The translations under genes were made by a program, and so were the position numbers. The notes under the pieces are model-generated. The model searched no databases, had not been told where the DNA came from, and worked only from the letters and a program-made list of their open reading frames with translations. A DNA stretch of 64,000 nt, taken from positions 481,172-545,171 of the forward strand of contig NZ_JACHJQ010000001.1 of NCBI RefSeq assembly GCF_014203735.1. The letters are read 5' to 3'. Below are positions 37,143-45,051 of the stretch, piece after piece; the first letter of the stretch is position 1; each line of letters starts with the position of its first letter. Source of the DNA: Actinophytocola algeriensis. Its GTDB lineage: Bacteria; Actinomycetota; Actinomycetes; Mycobacteriales; Pseudonocardiaceae.

Positions 37143-39860
37143 TCACATACCTGCGTCGTCTTCCAAAGTGGAGACAGCTGTTGCCAGCGAGTCGAGTACA
37201 TATCGTGGCTTGGTCTGGATTTCGGGGAACCTCTCGAGTGCTCTGATCTCCAGCTGGGACAGGTTGCGTGACATCACCACCGGCCCGTTGTCGCCCTGGT
37301 ACTTCAGTACGAGGATCGATCCGGCCCGCAGGCATCCCTGAGGTATGTCCTGGAGGCTCGCGATCAGCCGGGCCACGGCCTCGGCGGTCCGCACGTCGAC
37401 GTCTGCCTGGCGTCCGTCGATGGTGACCAATTCCAGCGCGCGTTCGACCTTGATGCGTCGCTTGGTGACCTCGTCGGAGGTCAGCCACGTCTTGAGTTTG
37501 GCGGTGGTGCGCCGCCACCAGGAACCGCGTTGGATCGATTCCTGCTCGGGACGTTCGTAACCGAGGAGTTCGACGATGTCGTCGAGCGCGGCGAACGCCG
37601 CCCGTGCGACGAGTACGTCGTCCGTGTCGAGATACGCCTCCACGGCGATGGCGTGCTCAGTCGCCGGATCGGGAGGGGGCTGCTCGAGGGGTGCGTACGA
37701 CGGCAGCGCATCAGGGCGTTGCGGTCCATGGGGTCTGGTCGAGTAGGAGAAGGGGGTCGGGGCCAGCGCGGTGGCAACCGCCCGGGGGGCTGTCGACGTG
37801 GCGAAGTCCGACAGCCGGTGCCCGACGCCGGCGACGACGGTGCTCAGCAGGACGCATCCGAGCACCACGAGGGTGATGAGGAGGCCGATCCGGAGGCCGC
37901 TCGCGCCGGAGTTCTGCGTCGCGATGAGGGCCAGTGCGGGCGCGGCGGGGAGCGGCAGCACTCCGAAGACGCGCATGGGGCGGAAGCCGTACCCGATCAC
38001 CCACCTCTGCACGAGGCTCCACAACAGCACCAGCGGCCCCAGGACCCGGTAGGAGTCGGCCAGCGCGATGTACCGCTGACGCTGCTTGACGAGCTGCACC
38101 GTCGCGGCGTGGTCGTCGTTGCCGCTCGTTCTCAGCATCGCGGCGAGCTGGTCGTACGGATCCGGCCGGTAGACGTGTCCGAGTGCGTTGCGCAGCAGAA
38201 CCAGCCGGTGGTTGACCCGCCGGTCGTCATCCAGCTCGATCGGTTCGCGCAACGCGTCGTAGCGGAAGTCGTGCAGGTCGATCAGACCTGTCGCGTCCCA
38301 GAGCTTGTCGTTGTCCGCGAAGGTGGCACAGCGTGCGTGTCGCAGCGTTACGGCCCCTCGTGGCGGGACTGCCACGTCCAGCCGCAACTCCTGTGTGATC
38401 AGGCCATATGCGTAGATCGCCGTGGTATTCAGTCGTCCGCCGACTTCGGCGCCCTGAAAGTCGACCTGCCGTCCCACCTCTGCGCTCCGCAGACGGATCT
38501 CGCCTCGCGACACGAACGGTTGCCTGCCAAAGCCGCCTGCGCACACCAGGTCGCGTCCGATGCGTGCGTTCTGCAGGTCGATGGTCGGCTTGAGGGACAT
38601 GTCCCGCCGGTACCAGCCTGGATTGACGAACCGGCTCCATCGCAGGTCGAGGTTGGCGCCAATGTTCGCCTCGGGCAGGTAAACGGACCCGTACACCTCG
38701 GCGGAGCGCATGTCCAGGTTGGCTCCGGTCGTGACTCGCCAGCCCTCGACGACATCGCCGTTCCGGTTCGACAGCACCGCCTCGTCGAACCTGATGGCGC
38801 CCCGCACGGCGACGTCCACGATGCGAATCTGCCCCGCGATGCGCGCTTCCCGGCCGTCGATGTCACCGTCGATCCGCGTACCGGCGAGGTGGAGGGCACG
38901 ATGCCGGTAGGGGCCCGGCGCGTCGACGGCCACATCGGTGAAGGGCTCCAGCCCGTCCGACATGTCGATCGTACTGCCGGTGAGCCGGACCGAGTCACCG
39001 ACGTGCGCGTTTACGATCCTTACCGTGCCGGTCGATTCGAAACCTTGGGTCAGGTCCACCACACCCGACACCTGGGCTCGGTCGGCGACGATCGTCGCAC
39101 GTCGGTCGACGTACTCGCCCGACGGTGGGGCGTCCGAAGTGGAGGTGAGCAAGGCTCCGCGCGCGGAAAGGTCGCCGCCTATCCGCGCGTTCGTGAGAAT
39201 GATCGGTGCGTCGGCGTGGAAGCGGCGTGTTTCGCTTGCTCTGCACAGGAAATCGCCACCGATCAGTGCTCGCTTCGCGTCGAGGACACCATGCAGGGAC
39301 GCGCCGTCGAACTCGACGTTGCCACCTGTGCGCAGGCCTCTGATGCGCGTTCTGCCATCGACCTCGACAGCTGTGCCGATCAGCGACTCGCTGAGCCGCA
39401 GCCGGTCGGCGCGCAGTGCATCGCCATCTGGATTCACCAGTCTGCTTCGGCGGAGATCGAGCGAACCGCCGATGTCGCCGTCGGTGAGGTCCACGGAGCC
39501 CTGCACGAGGCAGTTGACGATGCGGACATCGTGCTTGCTGTGCAGACTTCGCCCGTCGAGCCCCGGTAGTACGCAACCCTTGAGTTCGATTCCGGTCAGG
39601 CGAGCCTGCCGTAGGTCGGGCGCGACGTCGAACCGGCAGTCCACGAACTCGAGCGCGTAAGAAAGGTCCACCGCCTGAAGGTCCAGTACGCCGATCACAC
39701 GGGTGCCGGTGAACCTCAGCACTGGCCTGGCGAGCCTGCGCAGCTGCCCGGCGTCGGTCTCGAACGCGGTTATCCGCCGGACCGCGTCCTCCGCGCGAAG
39801 TCGCACCGGCTCCGGAGACGGCTCTTCCCGAGCGTCGGCTCCCGGTTCGTTCGGCTGCAA
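37143..39860 (-). CDS. large repeat-domain membrane protein of unknown function (element 3)
   Basis: The 905-residue protein has residues 45-560 built of short beta repeats (patterns such as IGGSLDLRRSRLVNPDGDAL, GGDFLCRAS, IDGDIDGREARIAGQIRIVD), resembling pentapeptide-like or bactofilin-like beta-helices annotated in actinobacteria as membrane-associated oxidoreductases. Two or three hydrophobic helices follow (about 625-705, including LLITLVVLGCVLLSTVV). The 190-residue C-terminal domain is soluble, with GSWWRRTTAKLKTWL and NLSQLEIRALERFPEIQ. No catalytic site seen. The architecture suggests a sensor with an intracellular output domain. Confidence 0.6.
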   Translation of the reverse strand: MQPNEPGADAREEPSPEPVRLRAEDAVRRITAFETDAGQLRRLARPVLRFTGTRVIGVLDLQAVDLSYALEFVDCRFDVAPDLRQARLTGIELKGCVLPGLDGRSLHSKHDVRIVNCLVQGSVDLTDGDIGGSLDLRRSRLVNPDGDALRADRLRLSESLIGTAVEVDGRTRIRGLRTGGNVEFDGASLHGVLDAKRALIGGDFLCRASETRRFHADAPIILTNARIGGDLSARGALLTSTSDAPPSGEYVDRRATIVADRAQVSGVVDLTQGFESTGTVRIVNAHVGDSVRLTGSTIDMSDGLEPFTDVAVDAPGPYRHRALHLAGTRIDGDIDGREARIAGQIRIVDVAVRGAIRFDEAVLSNRNGDVVEGWRVTTGANLDMRSAEVYGSVYLPEANIGANLDLRWSRFVNPGWYRRDMSLKPTIDLQNARIGRDLVCAGGFGRQPFVSRGEIRLRSAEVGRQVDFQGAEVGGRLNTTAIYAYGLITQELRLDVAVPPRGAVTLRHARCATFADNDKLWDATGLIDLHDFRYDALREPIELDDDRRVNHRLVLLRNALGHVYRPDPYDQLAAMLRTSGNDDHAATVQLVKQRQRYIALADSYRVLGPLVLLWSLVQRWVIGYGFRPMRVFGVLPLPAAPALALIATQNSGASGLRIGLLITLVVLGCVLLSTVVAGVGHRLSDFATSTAPRAVATALAPTPFSYSTRPHGPQRPDALPSYAPLEQPPPDPATEHAIAVEAYLDTDDVLVARAAFAALDDIVELLGYERPEQESIQRGSWWRRTTAKLKTWLTSDEVTKRRIKVERALELVTIDGRQADVDVRTAEAVARLIASLQDIPQGCLRAGSILVLKYQGDNGPVVMSRNLSQLEIRALERFPEIQTKPRYVLDSLATAVSTLEDDAGM

Positions 39861-40023
39861 TTGTCCGCCCCCTCAGCCACCACGGCACTCAGACGAAGGC
39901 CTGATTGTAGGGCGAGGCGGCGAGGCAAGCCGTCATCCGGTTCCGCGCTGAACGACAAGGCCAACCAATCAGCGCTGAAACTGCACCACAGCTCTGCTCA
40001 TACCGATTCCGACTCGTCATGGG
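39861..40023. other. upstream gap of the repeat-protein gene
   Basis: This non-coding stretch contains the palindrome TCAGCGCTGA at 39969-39978, a possible operator. No gene recognised; the following 350 bp up to the haloperoxidase start hold only an ArsR fragment. Confidence 0.4.
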
Positions 40024-40190
40024 CTACGACAGACCGCACGAGTGGCACAGGGCGGTGCCCAGCGGGCTCAGTATGTGGAGCGAGGCGCGGCCGTCGCGTC
40101 GGGTCATGATGAGTCCGGCCTCGCACAGTGCCGTGGTGTGCAGGCTGACTATGGCTGCGGACAGCCCGAACGGTCATGCGATGTCGTTGG
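40024..40190 (-). pseudogene. ArsR-family HTH remnant (element 3)
   Basis: On the minus strand LSAAIVSLHTTALCEAGLIM followed by TRRDGRASLHILSPLGTAL matches the recognition helix and wing of ArsR-type regulators (LSxATVSxHLxxLREAGLV...RDGR). A stop codon interrupts the frame at 40174-40176, and the N-terminal part is missing. Confidence 0.6.
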
Positions 40191-40373
40191 TACTGCACAT
40201 TAGTCTGCGCCCTCGAGGTGCACGTTCTGTGCTCGTCGAGCTATCTCGAAAATCCGGGTGGGGCCTGGCGATCAGTCGGCCGAGCGGTGAAGGTTGGGGC
40301 GGGGGTGGGGGCGTGAAGTACTTGTCCGGCCAGTGTCACAACGACATCGCGGACCCCATCCATGGGAGCCGAC

Positions 40374-41570
40374 ATGACCACCTTGTCCCGAAGAACGCTG
40401 CTCACCGGCACCGTAGTGGCCCTCGCGTCCGCCGCTCCGGCCGCGGCCATCGCCGTGCCGCGGGAAGCTGGCGCGTCGACGGTGATCGAGTGGAGCCAGG
40501 CCCTGCTGCGGATCGTGCGCACCCCCGGCGTCCAGCCGCCGACCGTGCACCCGACCCGGAGCTTCGCGATGGTGCACGCCGCCATGTACCGCGCGGCCAC
40601 CCTGAGTCCCTCGACCGCACTCGTCGCCGCCGTGGCCCAGGCAGGCCATGACGTGCTCGTCGTCCTGTATCCCTCCGCGGCCCCGGACCTGGACGCGGTG
40701 CTGCAAGCCCAGCTCGCCACCGCACACGACACCGCGCGGGGCATCCGGATCGGGCGAACGGCGGCACGCCGGATGATCGAGCTCCGGGCTGCCGACGGCT
40801 CGACCGCCACGCCCCCTGCGATCCCGCCGGGCACCGAGCCGGGCCAGTACCGGCCGACGCCGCCTGCCTTCAACCCGCCCGTGTTCACCCACTGGTCCGC
40901 TGTCACGCCCTTCGTGCTGGACCGGGCCGACCAGTTCCGTCCCGCGCCGTATCCCGACCTCACTGGCACGCGGTACGCCGACGCCATCAACGAGGTCGCC
41001 GACATCGGCAGGGACACCAGCGCCACCCGCACCGCTGAGCAGACGGTCCAGGCCCGGTTCTGGCCCGGCCCGATCCAGAACTACTGGAACGAGATCGCAC
41101 AGTCGGTGCTGCGCACCACAGGGCTGATGAAAGCGACCAGGGTGTTCGCCCAGCTCAACCTGACCTTCGCCGACGCGGCGATCGCCTTCTACGACGCCAA
41201 GTACCACTACCGGGTCTGGCGTCCCGTCACCGCGATCCGCATGGCCGACACCGGCGGAAACCCCGCGACGACCGCCGACCCGACGTGGAGCAGCCTGCTC
41301 ACCTCCTCCGCCCCCAGCTATCCCGGCGGGCACAGCGTGGTCGGGCAGGCCGGCGCGACCGTCCTGGCCGCGTGCACCGGGCAACGGCACCGGCTGGTCG
41401 TGACGTCCGAGGTACTGCCGGGTGTGGTGCGCACCTTCGACCGGCTCCAGGACGCCGCCGACGAGGCCGGTATCGCCCGGTTCCTCGGCGGTGTCCACAC
41501 CAGACTCGACCACGAGGCGGGGCAGCGCCCCGGTGCCCATGTCGCCAGGGCGGTACTCGCCAGGACATGA
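40374..41570 (+). CDS. vanadium-dependent haloperoxidase (PAP2-fold), Tat-exported (element 3)
   Basis: The 398-residue protein begins MTTLSRRTLLTGTVVALASA, a twin-arginine signal, so it is exported folded. Vanadate-site motifs are KYHYRVWRPVTAIR (Lys, Arg), SAPSYPGGHSVVGQ (Ser, Gly, His) and GGVHTRLDHEAG (Arg, His). Such enzymes oxidise halides with peroxide, while some relatives are phosphatases. The ATG at 40374 follows GGGAG; another ATG at 40362 is in frame. An unusual cargo for a small mobile element. Confidence 0.88.
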   Translation: MTTLSRRTLLTGTVVALASAAPAAAIAVPREAGASTVIEWSQALLRIVRTPGVQPPTVHPTRSFAMVHAAMYRAATLSPSTALVAAVAQAGHDVLVVLYPSAAPDLDAVLQAQLATAHDTARGIRIGRTAARRMIELRAADGSTATPPAIPPGTEPGQYRPTPPAFNPPVFTHWSAVTPFVLDRADQFRPAPYPDLTGTRYADAINEVADIGRDTSATRTAEQTVQARFWPGPIQNYWNEIAQSVLRTTGLMKATRVFAQLNLTFADAAIAFYDAKYHYRVWRPVTAIRMADTGGNPATTADPTWSSLLTSSAPSYPGGHSVVGQAGATVLAACTGQRHRLVVTSEVLPGVVRTFDRLQDAADEAGIARFLGGVHTRLDHEAGQRPGAHVARAVLART

Positions 41571-41877
41571 GCTTGGCATCGCCCGCACGTCGGTCTCCAG
41601 AGCCGACACCTCGGCGGGGAAAGGAGCTGCTGCCGATCTGCTTGGCATACCCGGGCCGCGCCAATCGGCCACACCGGCAGCGATCTGCCGCGCGAAGAAT
41701 GACGACCACACAGCGAGTCGCACATTGGCTATGAGCGCACGTCGCCCGACCACCTTGGTCGACCGCTCCGCGGCATGAGCGGACGGGTTGCCCCTGCGAA
41801 ACCACTGGTGAACCGACTTACTCCGCTGATGTACTGACGTGCCACCGTGAGTGGGCCACGTGACGGAGGTAGTAGTT
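41571..41877. other. gap without recognised gene (element 3)
   Basis: The 307 bp include the upstream region of the methyltransferase gene, with its RBS GGAGGT at 41865-41870. Short open frames show no known motif. Confidence 0.4.
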
Positions 41878-42633
41878 GTGACGGGTTATGACGCGCTTGC
41901 CGAGGTGTACGAGTGGCTCATCTCCGATGCGAAGCTGGCTCCGGCCGAGTTCGCTGCGTCGTTCGATGACGTCCTCAGTCTCCTGCCGTCGAACGCTCAC
42001 GTCCTCGATTGCTCGTGCGGAACCGGACAGTTAGCGGTTGGCCTCGCCGGTCTTGGCATCCAGGTTGTCGCAACTGATGCCAGCGAAGCGATGGTTCGTC
42101 GGACTGCGGAGTTGTCTGAGGAGTTCGGTGCATCTGTCCGGACAGTGCGGGCGGACTGGGAAGAGTTGCCCGACCATTTTGATGACGTCACCTTCGACAT
42201 GGTGTTCTGCGTTGGCAACTCGCTGCATCATGCCGTGGGCGCGAGAGGCAGGGTTGCTGCTCTGGAGTCGATGTCACGGCTTCTGCGCCGTGGCGGGCGC
42301 TTGGTGCTCACCTCCCGCACGTGGGAACTCGTGAGGGCCAAAGGTTCCCGACTGGACATCAGTGACCGACTCGTTCGCCGGAACGGTCGCGATGCCGTCG
42401 TGGTCTACCGCTGGGAGATTGCACCGCTTTGGGAGGAGGAGCACCACATCGAGATTGCGGTCGCGCAAGTTGATGCGGCTGGGTCGGTTCTTGTCCGCTC
42501 GGAACTGCTGTCGTGCTGGCCCTACCGATACGACGAACTCGAAGTCGAGTTGCACCGGGTCGGACTTCGGATGAAAATGAGCACGTTCAACCCTGAGGCC
42601 GAGAACTACATGGTGGTGGCGAGCAAAATATAG
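41878..42633 (+). CDS. class I SAM-dependent methyltransferase (element 3)
   Basis: The 251-residue protein has motif I HVLDCSCGTGQLAVGLAGLG, VVATDASEAMVRR, FDMVFCVGNSLHH and the late motif LLRRGGRLVLTSRTWE, resembling glycine/sarcosine methyltransferase-type small-molecule enzymes. GTG at 41878 follows GGAGGT by seven bases. GC content is lower than in the neighbouring haloperoxidase gene, suggesting a separate origin. The acceptor is unknown; DNA-methylase motifs (NPPY/DPPY) are absent. Confidence 0.82.
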   Translation: MTGYDALAEVYEWLISDAKLAPAEFAASFDDVLSLLPSNAHVLDCSCGTGQLAVGLAGLGIQVVATDASEAMVRRTAELSEEFGASVRTVRADWEELPDHFDDVTFDMVFCVGNSLHHAVGARGRVAALESMSRLLRRGGRLVLTSRTWELVRAKGSRLDISDRLVRRNGRDAVVVYRWEIAPLWEEEHHIEIAVAQVDAAGSVLVRSELLSCWPYRYDELEVELHRVGLRMKMSTFNPEAENYMVVASKI

Positions 42634-42959
42634 AAATCGGGCTCAACTACCCGGAAAGCCCGTTTCGATCATTCGCTCATCGGCATGAGCGGATGGCCGT
42701 TCCGAAGTAACGAGCGCCAGATGAGCACAGAGCAAGTCTGATGCCGTACTCGTCAGTGCTTACGCCCTGCGACTCCTCGGTACATGCGCATCCATGCTTG
42801 GAGCGTTGGCCGCGACCTTTCGGGCTCGCCGAAGAGCTCGAGAGCTCAGACCCGTGCTCGCGAGAACGGACGGACCAGGTGACCACTTTGTCCGAGGCGG
42901 AAGGCAAACGGCCAGCGCACTCACAGCGCCCGCAGCGACGCCATCTGGCACTCACCACC
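42634..42959. other. gap without recognised gene (element 3)
   Basis: Moderate-GC sequence between the methyltransferase gene and the right end. Short open frames on both strands show no motif I know. Possibly decayed cargo. Confidence 0.4.
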
Positions 42960-43077
42960 AACCGTTGGGTGCGAGTTTGGGTGCGAACGAGCCGCAACCG
43001 ATGCCTCGGGCGCCTCGCCCCGGCCCTCTAAAGTCTGCGTACGCCCAGGCCGCACGCTGAAGCCGCAGTTTGTAGTC
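42960..43077 (+). repeat. conserved right end of element 3
   Basis: CGTTGGGTGCGAGTTTGGG with GTGCGAACGAGCCGC, CTGCGTACGCCCAGGCCGC and ACGCTGAAGCCGCAGTTTG are close to the right end of element 1. Boxes GGGTGCGA begin at 42967 and 42979. Confidence 0.85.
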
Positions 43078-43122
43078 GATTTAGGTTCCAGCCAGTGAGG
43101 GTTCGACTCCCTTCGGCCCCAC
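43078..43122 (+). repeat. attachment-site copy 4 (right boundary of the array)
   Basis: Identical over 45 bp to the 3' half of the intact tRNA (CCAGCCAGTGAGGGTTCGAC, then TCCCTTCGGCCCCAC). It is followed by CAACTTTGACCAGC, which keeps only the first bases of a left end, so no fourth element of this family begins here. Confidence 0.9.
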
Positions 43123-43226
43123 CAACTTTGACCAGCACCGATGATGGTCGCATATAGACACAGTTCGAATTTGGCGTGGCATCGGGCGTGCTTCTCCCGG
43201 AGGCCCGGATCTGGCTCGTGCCAGGC

Positions 43227-43633
43227 TTATGGGTTGTTCGTGAGCATGCGAGCGCGGCGGGCTTTCTCGACGAGTGCGTCGGCTGCCCTGTTCGCCTTCT
43301 TGACCTCATCTTTGGTAGCGGGAGTGTGACCATACCCGCCTTCGTCTTCAGTCTGAGCAATGTTTGCAGGTGCTTTGCGGCATCTTTGTCCGCAGAAGCC
43401 AGCAACGTTGTCGCTTCATCGTGACTTTCGCCGCGGGCGTGCTTGCCGAGGCTGCTGCAGCAGATGACATCTGCAGCGGCGATGCCAGCGTGTACGCACA
43501 ATGTCACATAGGCGTCGGCGACTTCGTCGTCTTCGTCTGCGAAGTCTTGAATTGTCTCCGCCGCTGTGATGAATTGGTTCGCCTTGTTCAGTCGGCCCTT
43601 GGCGATCGCTGCTGAGCAAGGTTTCGTCCGCAC
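43227..43633 (-). pseudogene. frameshifted partner of the nucleotidyltransferase (HEPN-like antitoxin/toxin)
   Basis: The gene starts at GTG 43633, one base after the upstream stop, and reads RTKPCSAAIAKGRLNKANQF, VTLCVHAGIAAADVICCSSL and LLRLKTKAG. There the frame shifts: the expected continuation YGHTPATKDEVKKANRAADA followed by LVEKARRA is found in another frame up to a TAA at 43227. One extra base in the CCC run at 43334-43336 would restore a 135-residue protein. The family, paired with nucleotidyltransferases in actinobacteria, is probably HEPN-like. It could be a true mutation or a sequencing error. Confidence 0.65.
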
Positions 43634-43634
43634 G

Positions 43635-44258
43635 TCAGCTGTTTCCTCTCCGCAACTGTTTGTTCAGCCACGAGCGACTGCCTGCCACGGTGAGTCCTTC
43701 CCGTAACGCATCGTCCAAGACGGGTTCTTCGCGTCCTCTCGTGGCGATCTCGCCCTCTGTGAACTCCAGTACGCGAACGTCATTGCCGAGCCATTTGGTT
43801 ACCTTGGTTGCCAAGGTGTTTACTTGGTCTTCCCACTCGGGCTCTGTGGCTACATGCGGCCGCACTAAAAGTAGATCTATGTCGCTGGAGGTTGTCATTT
43901 GGCCGCGAGCGGCAGATCCGAACACCGCGGCATACACAGGTGGGATTCGCCACGACTTCAAGAGGTCTTCGAGACTTGCTAGGAACGTCTCTTGTATTCG
44001 AGCTAGCCCGACGATGTGCTGTGCGGCGAGATGATCCTGATTGAACCGGTATGCGAAGGCGTTGCCAATCCGTTCGGACAGCACGATTCCTTGGCTGTTC
44101 AATCGGCGCAAAACCTTGCGGATTCCTTCCTCTGAATGTTGCGTCAAGATCCTGTGTACTTGTCCTGTTGTGAACGTGGCACCTTGCCTTGCGAGAACCG
44201 TGAGGACGTCACCGTCCAGTGTGGGTGTGATCGTTGCCAGCGGCCGGTTCAACTCCAC
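43635..44258 (-). CDS. nucleotidyltransferase with N-terminal winged helix (MNT-type toxin-antitoxin component)
   Basis: The 207-residue protein has an N-terminal winged-helix region (residues 10-75, GQVHRILTQHSEEGIRKVLR, then LNSQGIVLSERIG) and a minimal nucleotidyltransferase domain with VFGSAARGQMTTSSDIDLLL, the GS...DxD motif binding NTP and metal. Such MNT proteins inactivate HEPN toxins by adding nucleotides. The HTH suggests autoregulation. It starts at GTG 44258 after GAGGAGGT and is followed directly by the broken partner. Lower GC than the flanks. Confidence 0.8.
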   Translation of the reverse strand: MELNRPLATITPTLDGDVLTVLARQGATFTTGQVHRILTQHSEEGIRKVLRRLNSQGIVLSERIGNAFAYRFNQDHLAAQHIVGLARIQETFLASLEDLLKSWRIPPVYAAVFGSAARGQMTTSSDIDLLLVRPHVATEPEWEDQVNTLATKVTKWLGNDVRVLEFTEGEIATRGREEPVLDDALREGLTVAGSRSWLNKQLRRGNS

Positions 44259-44279
44259 CGGGGACCTCCTCGGGAGGAC

Positions 44280-44330
44280 AACTATAGTGCGTATTCATGT
44301 ATAAAAGTGTGCCTACCCGTACTATAGTGG
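44280..44330 (-). promoter_or_regulatory. promoter/operator region of the nucleotidyltransferase gene
   Basis: Two copies of the 8-bp palindrome ACTATAGT (near 44281 and 44322) lie about 41 bp apart in an AT-rich patch, upstream of the GTG at 44258. This is roughly four helical turns. They could be operators for the winged helix of the gene itself; the left copy also offers a -10-like TATAGT on the minus strand. Confidence 0.5.
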
Positions 44331-44529
44331 ACCTAGGTGACGTTGCCTAGCGGGCAGCCGCGCGCCGCGCGCCGCGCGTCCGTGCTCGGTTGGGCGACTG
44401 CGAACTTGCGGTGGCAACAGGCGATCACTCGAAGTGGCCGACGTGCGTCGATCGACCTCAGCGAGTGTGTGCGAACACGGGACCCGAGCACGCAGTCGGT
44501 CAGGGCCGTGCGCTTGCCGTACCTCTTCG

Positions 44530-44704
44530 TCAGGCCTTCGGTTCTCGTAGGGTGTGGTCGATCCCGGCCACCACATAGCCGCGGCTCGCGAGGTCCTCGG
44601 CCAGAGCGGTGAAGGAGCTGCGGGCCGCGTGAAGCCGGGGGAGAGCACCACGAGCGGCAACCCGCGTTTGCCTCCCGCCGGATCGGCGTCGGTGTAGGTG
44701 TTGG
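44530..44704 (-). pseudogene. fragment of an alpha/beta hydrolase (PAF-acetylhydrolase/lipase-like)
   Basis: On the minus strand TNTYTDADPAGGKRGLPLVV with LSPGF is followed, in another frame, by ARSSFTALAEDLASRGYVVA and GIDHT, the oxyanion-loop and following helix of secreted PAF-acetylhydrolase-like esterases. No GxSxG nucleophile remains. A frameshift near 44625 and losses at both ends show decay. Confidence 0.6.
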
Positions 44705-44974
44705 TCCTGGTCGACATCACCGTGGTCGCGGAGGCCGCGGACGGTGTCGAGGCGGTCGAGCTGGCCCGCAGGCTGCGCCCGGACGTGTGCCTCGTGGACA
44801 TCCGCATGCCCCGTCTCGACGGCATCGAGTACGTCTACGGCGCGCTGCGGCGGTGCGGTCGGCTTCATCCTGAAAGACGCCGGCCCTGCGCTGCTCGCCG
44901 AGGCCGTCAGCCGCGAACGTCGGGTCGGGATCGCCTCCTGGGCCTGGGAGAACGGCATCGTGAAGGACACCTGA
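44698..44974 (+). pseudogene. response regulator (NarL-type) receiver fragment with internal deletion
   Basis: The plus strand reads ITVVAEAADGVEAVELARRL with RPDVCLVDIRMPRLDGIE, the receiver domain around the phospho-acceptor aspartate. It then jumps to YVYGALR and, in another frame, GFILKDAGPALLAEAVS. About 30 residues between DGIE and YVYGAL are missing, as are the N-terminal strand and the LuxR output domain. Confidence 0.65.
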
Positions 44975-45051
44975 CGCCAGTGGCCGCCGACGGGCAGGTG
45001 ACGGCGCGGCGGGCTGCCGGAGGGTTCGCTCCGGCAGCCCGCCGCTCGTGA

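Larger units (their letters stand above)
36253..43122. mobile_element. tRNA-anchored integrative element 3 (6.9 kb)
   Basis: This lies between tRNA copies 3 and 4, with the conserved left end 36253-36470 and right end 42960-43077. Cargo: small overlapping ORFs, a 905-residue repeat/membrane protein, an ArsR fragment, a vanadium haloperoxidase and a methyltransferase. No recombinase gene. The mix of high-GC (37-41.6 kb) and lower-GC (41.9-42.6 kb) cargo suggests several acquisitions. Confidence 0.7.

Noticed and set aside
41878..42633. DNA methyltransferase of a restriction system
   Set aside because: The motif I layout and the absence of DPPY/NPPY fit a small-molecule or protein methyltransferase better.
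32716..43122. three additional tRNA genes
   Set aside because: The copies contain only the anticodon-loop-to-3'-end half. No acceptor 5' strand or D-arm precedes any of them.
36253..43122. integrase or transposase in the island
   Set aside because: I looked for tyrosine-recombinase (R...HxxR...Y), serine-recombinase and DDE-type motifs in all three elements and found none.
43028..43633. 201-codon frame continuing past the HEPN-like region into the att site
   Set aside because: After the frameshift it is out of the ancestral frame and ends in translated tRNA repeat. The real gene product stops at 43227 in another frame.
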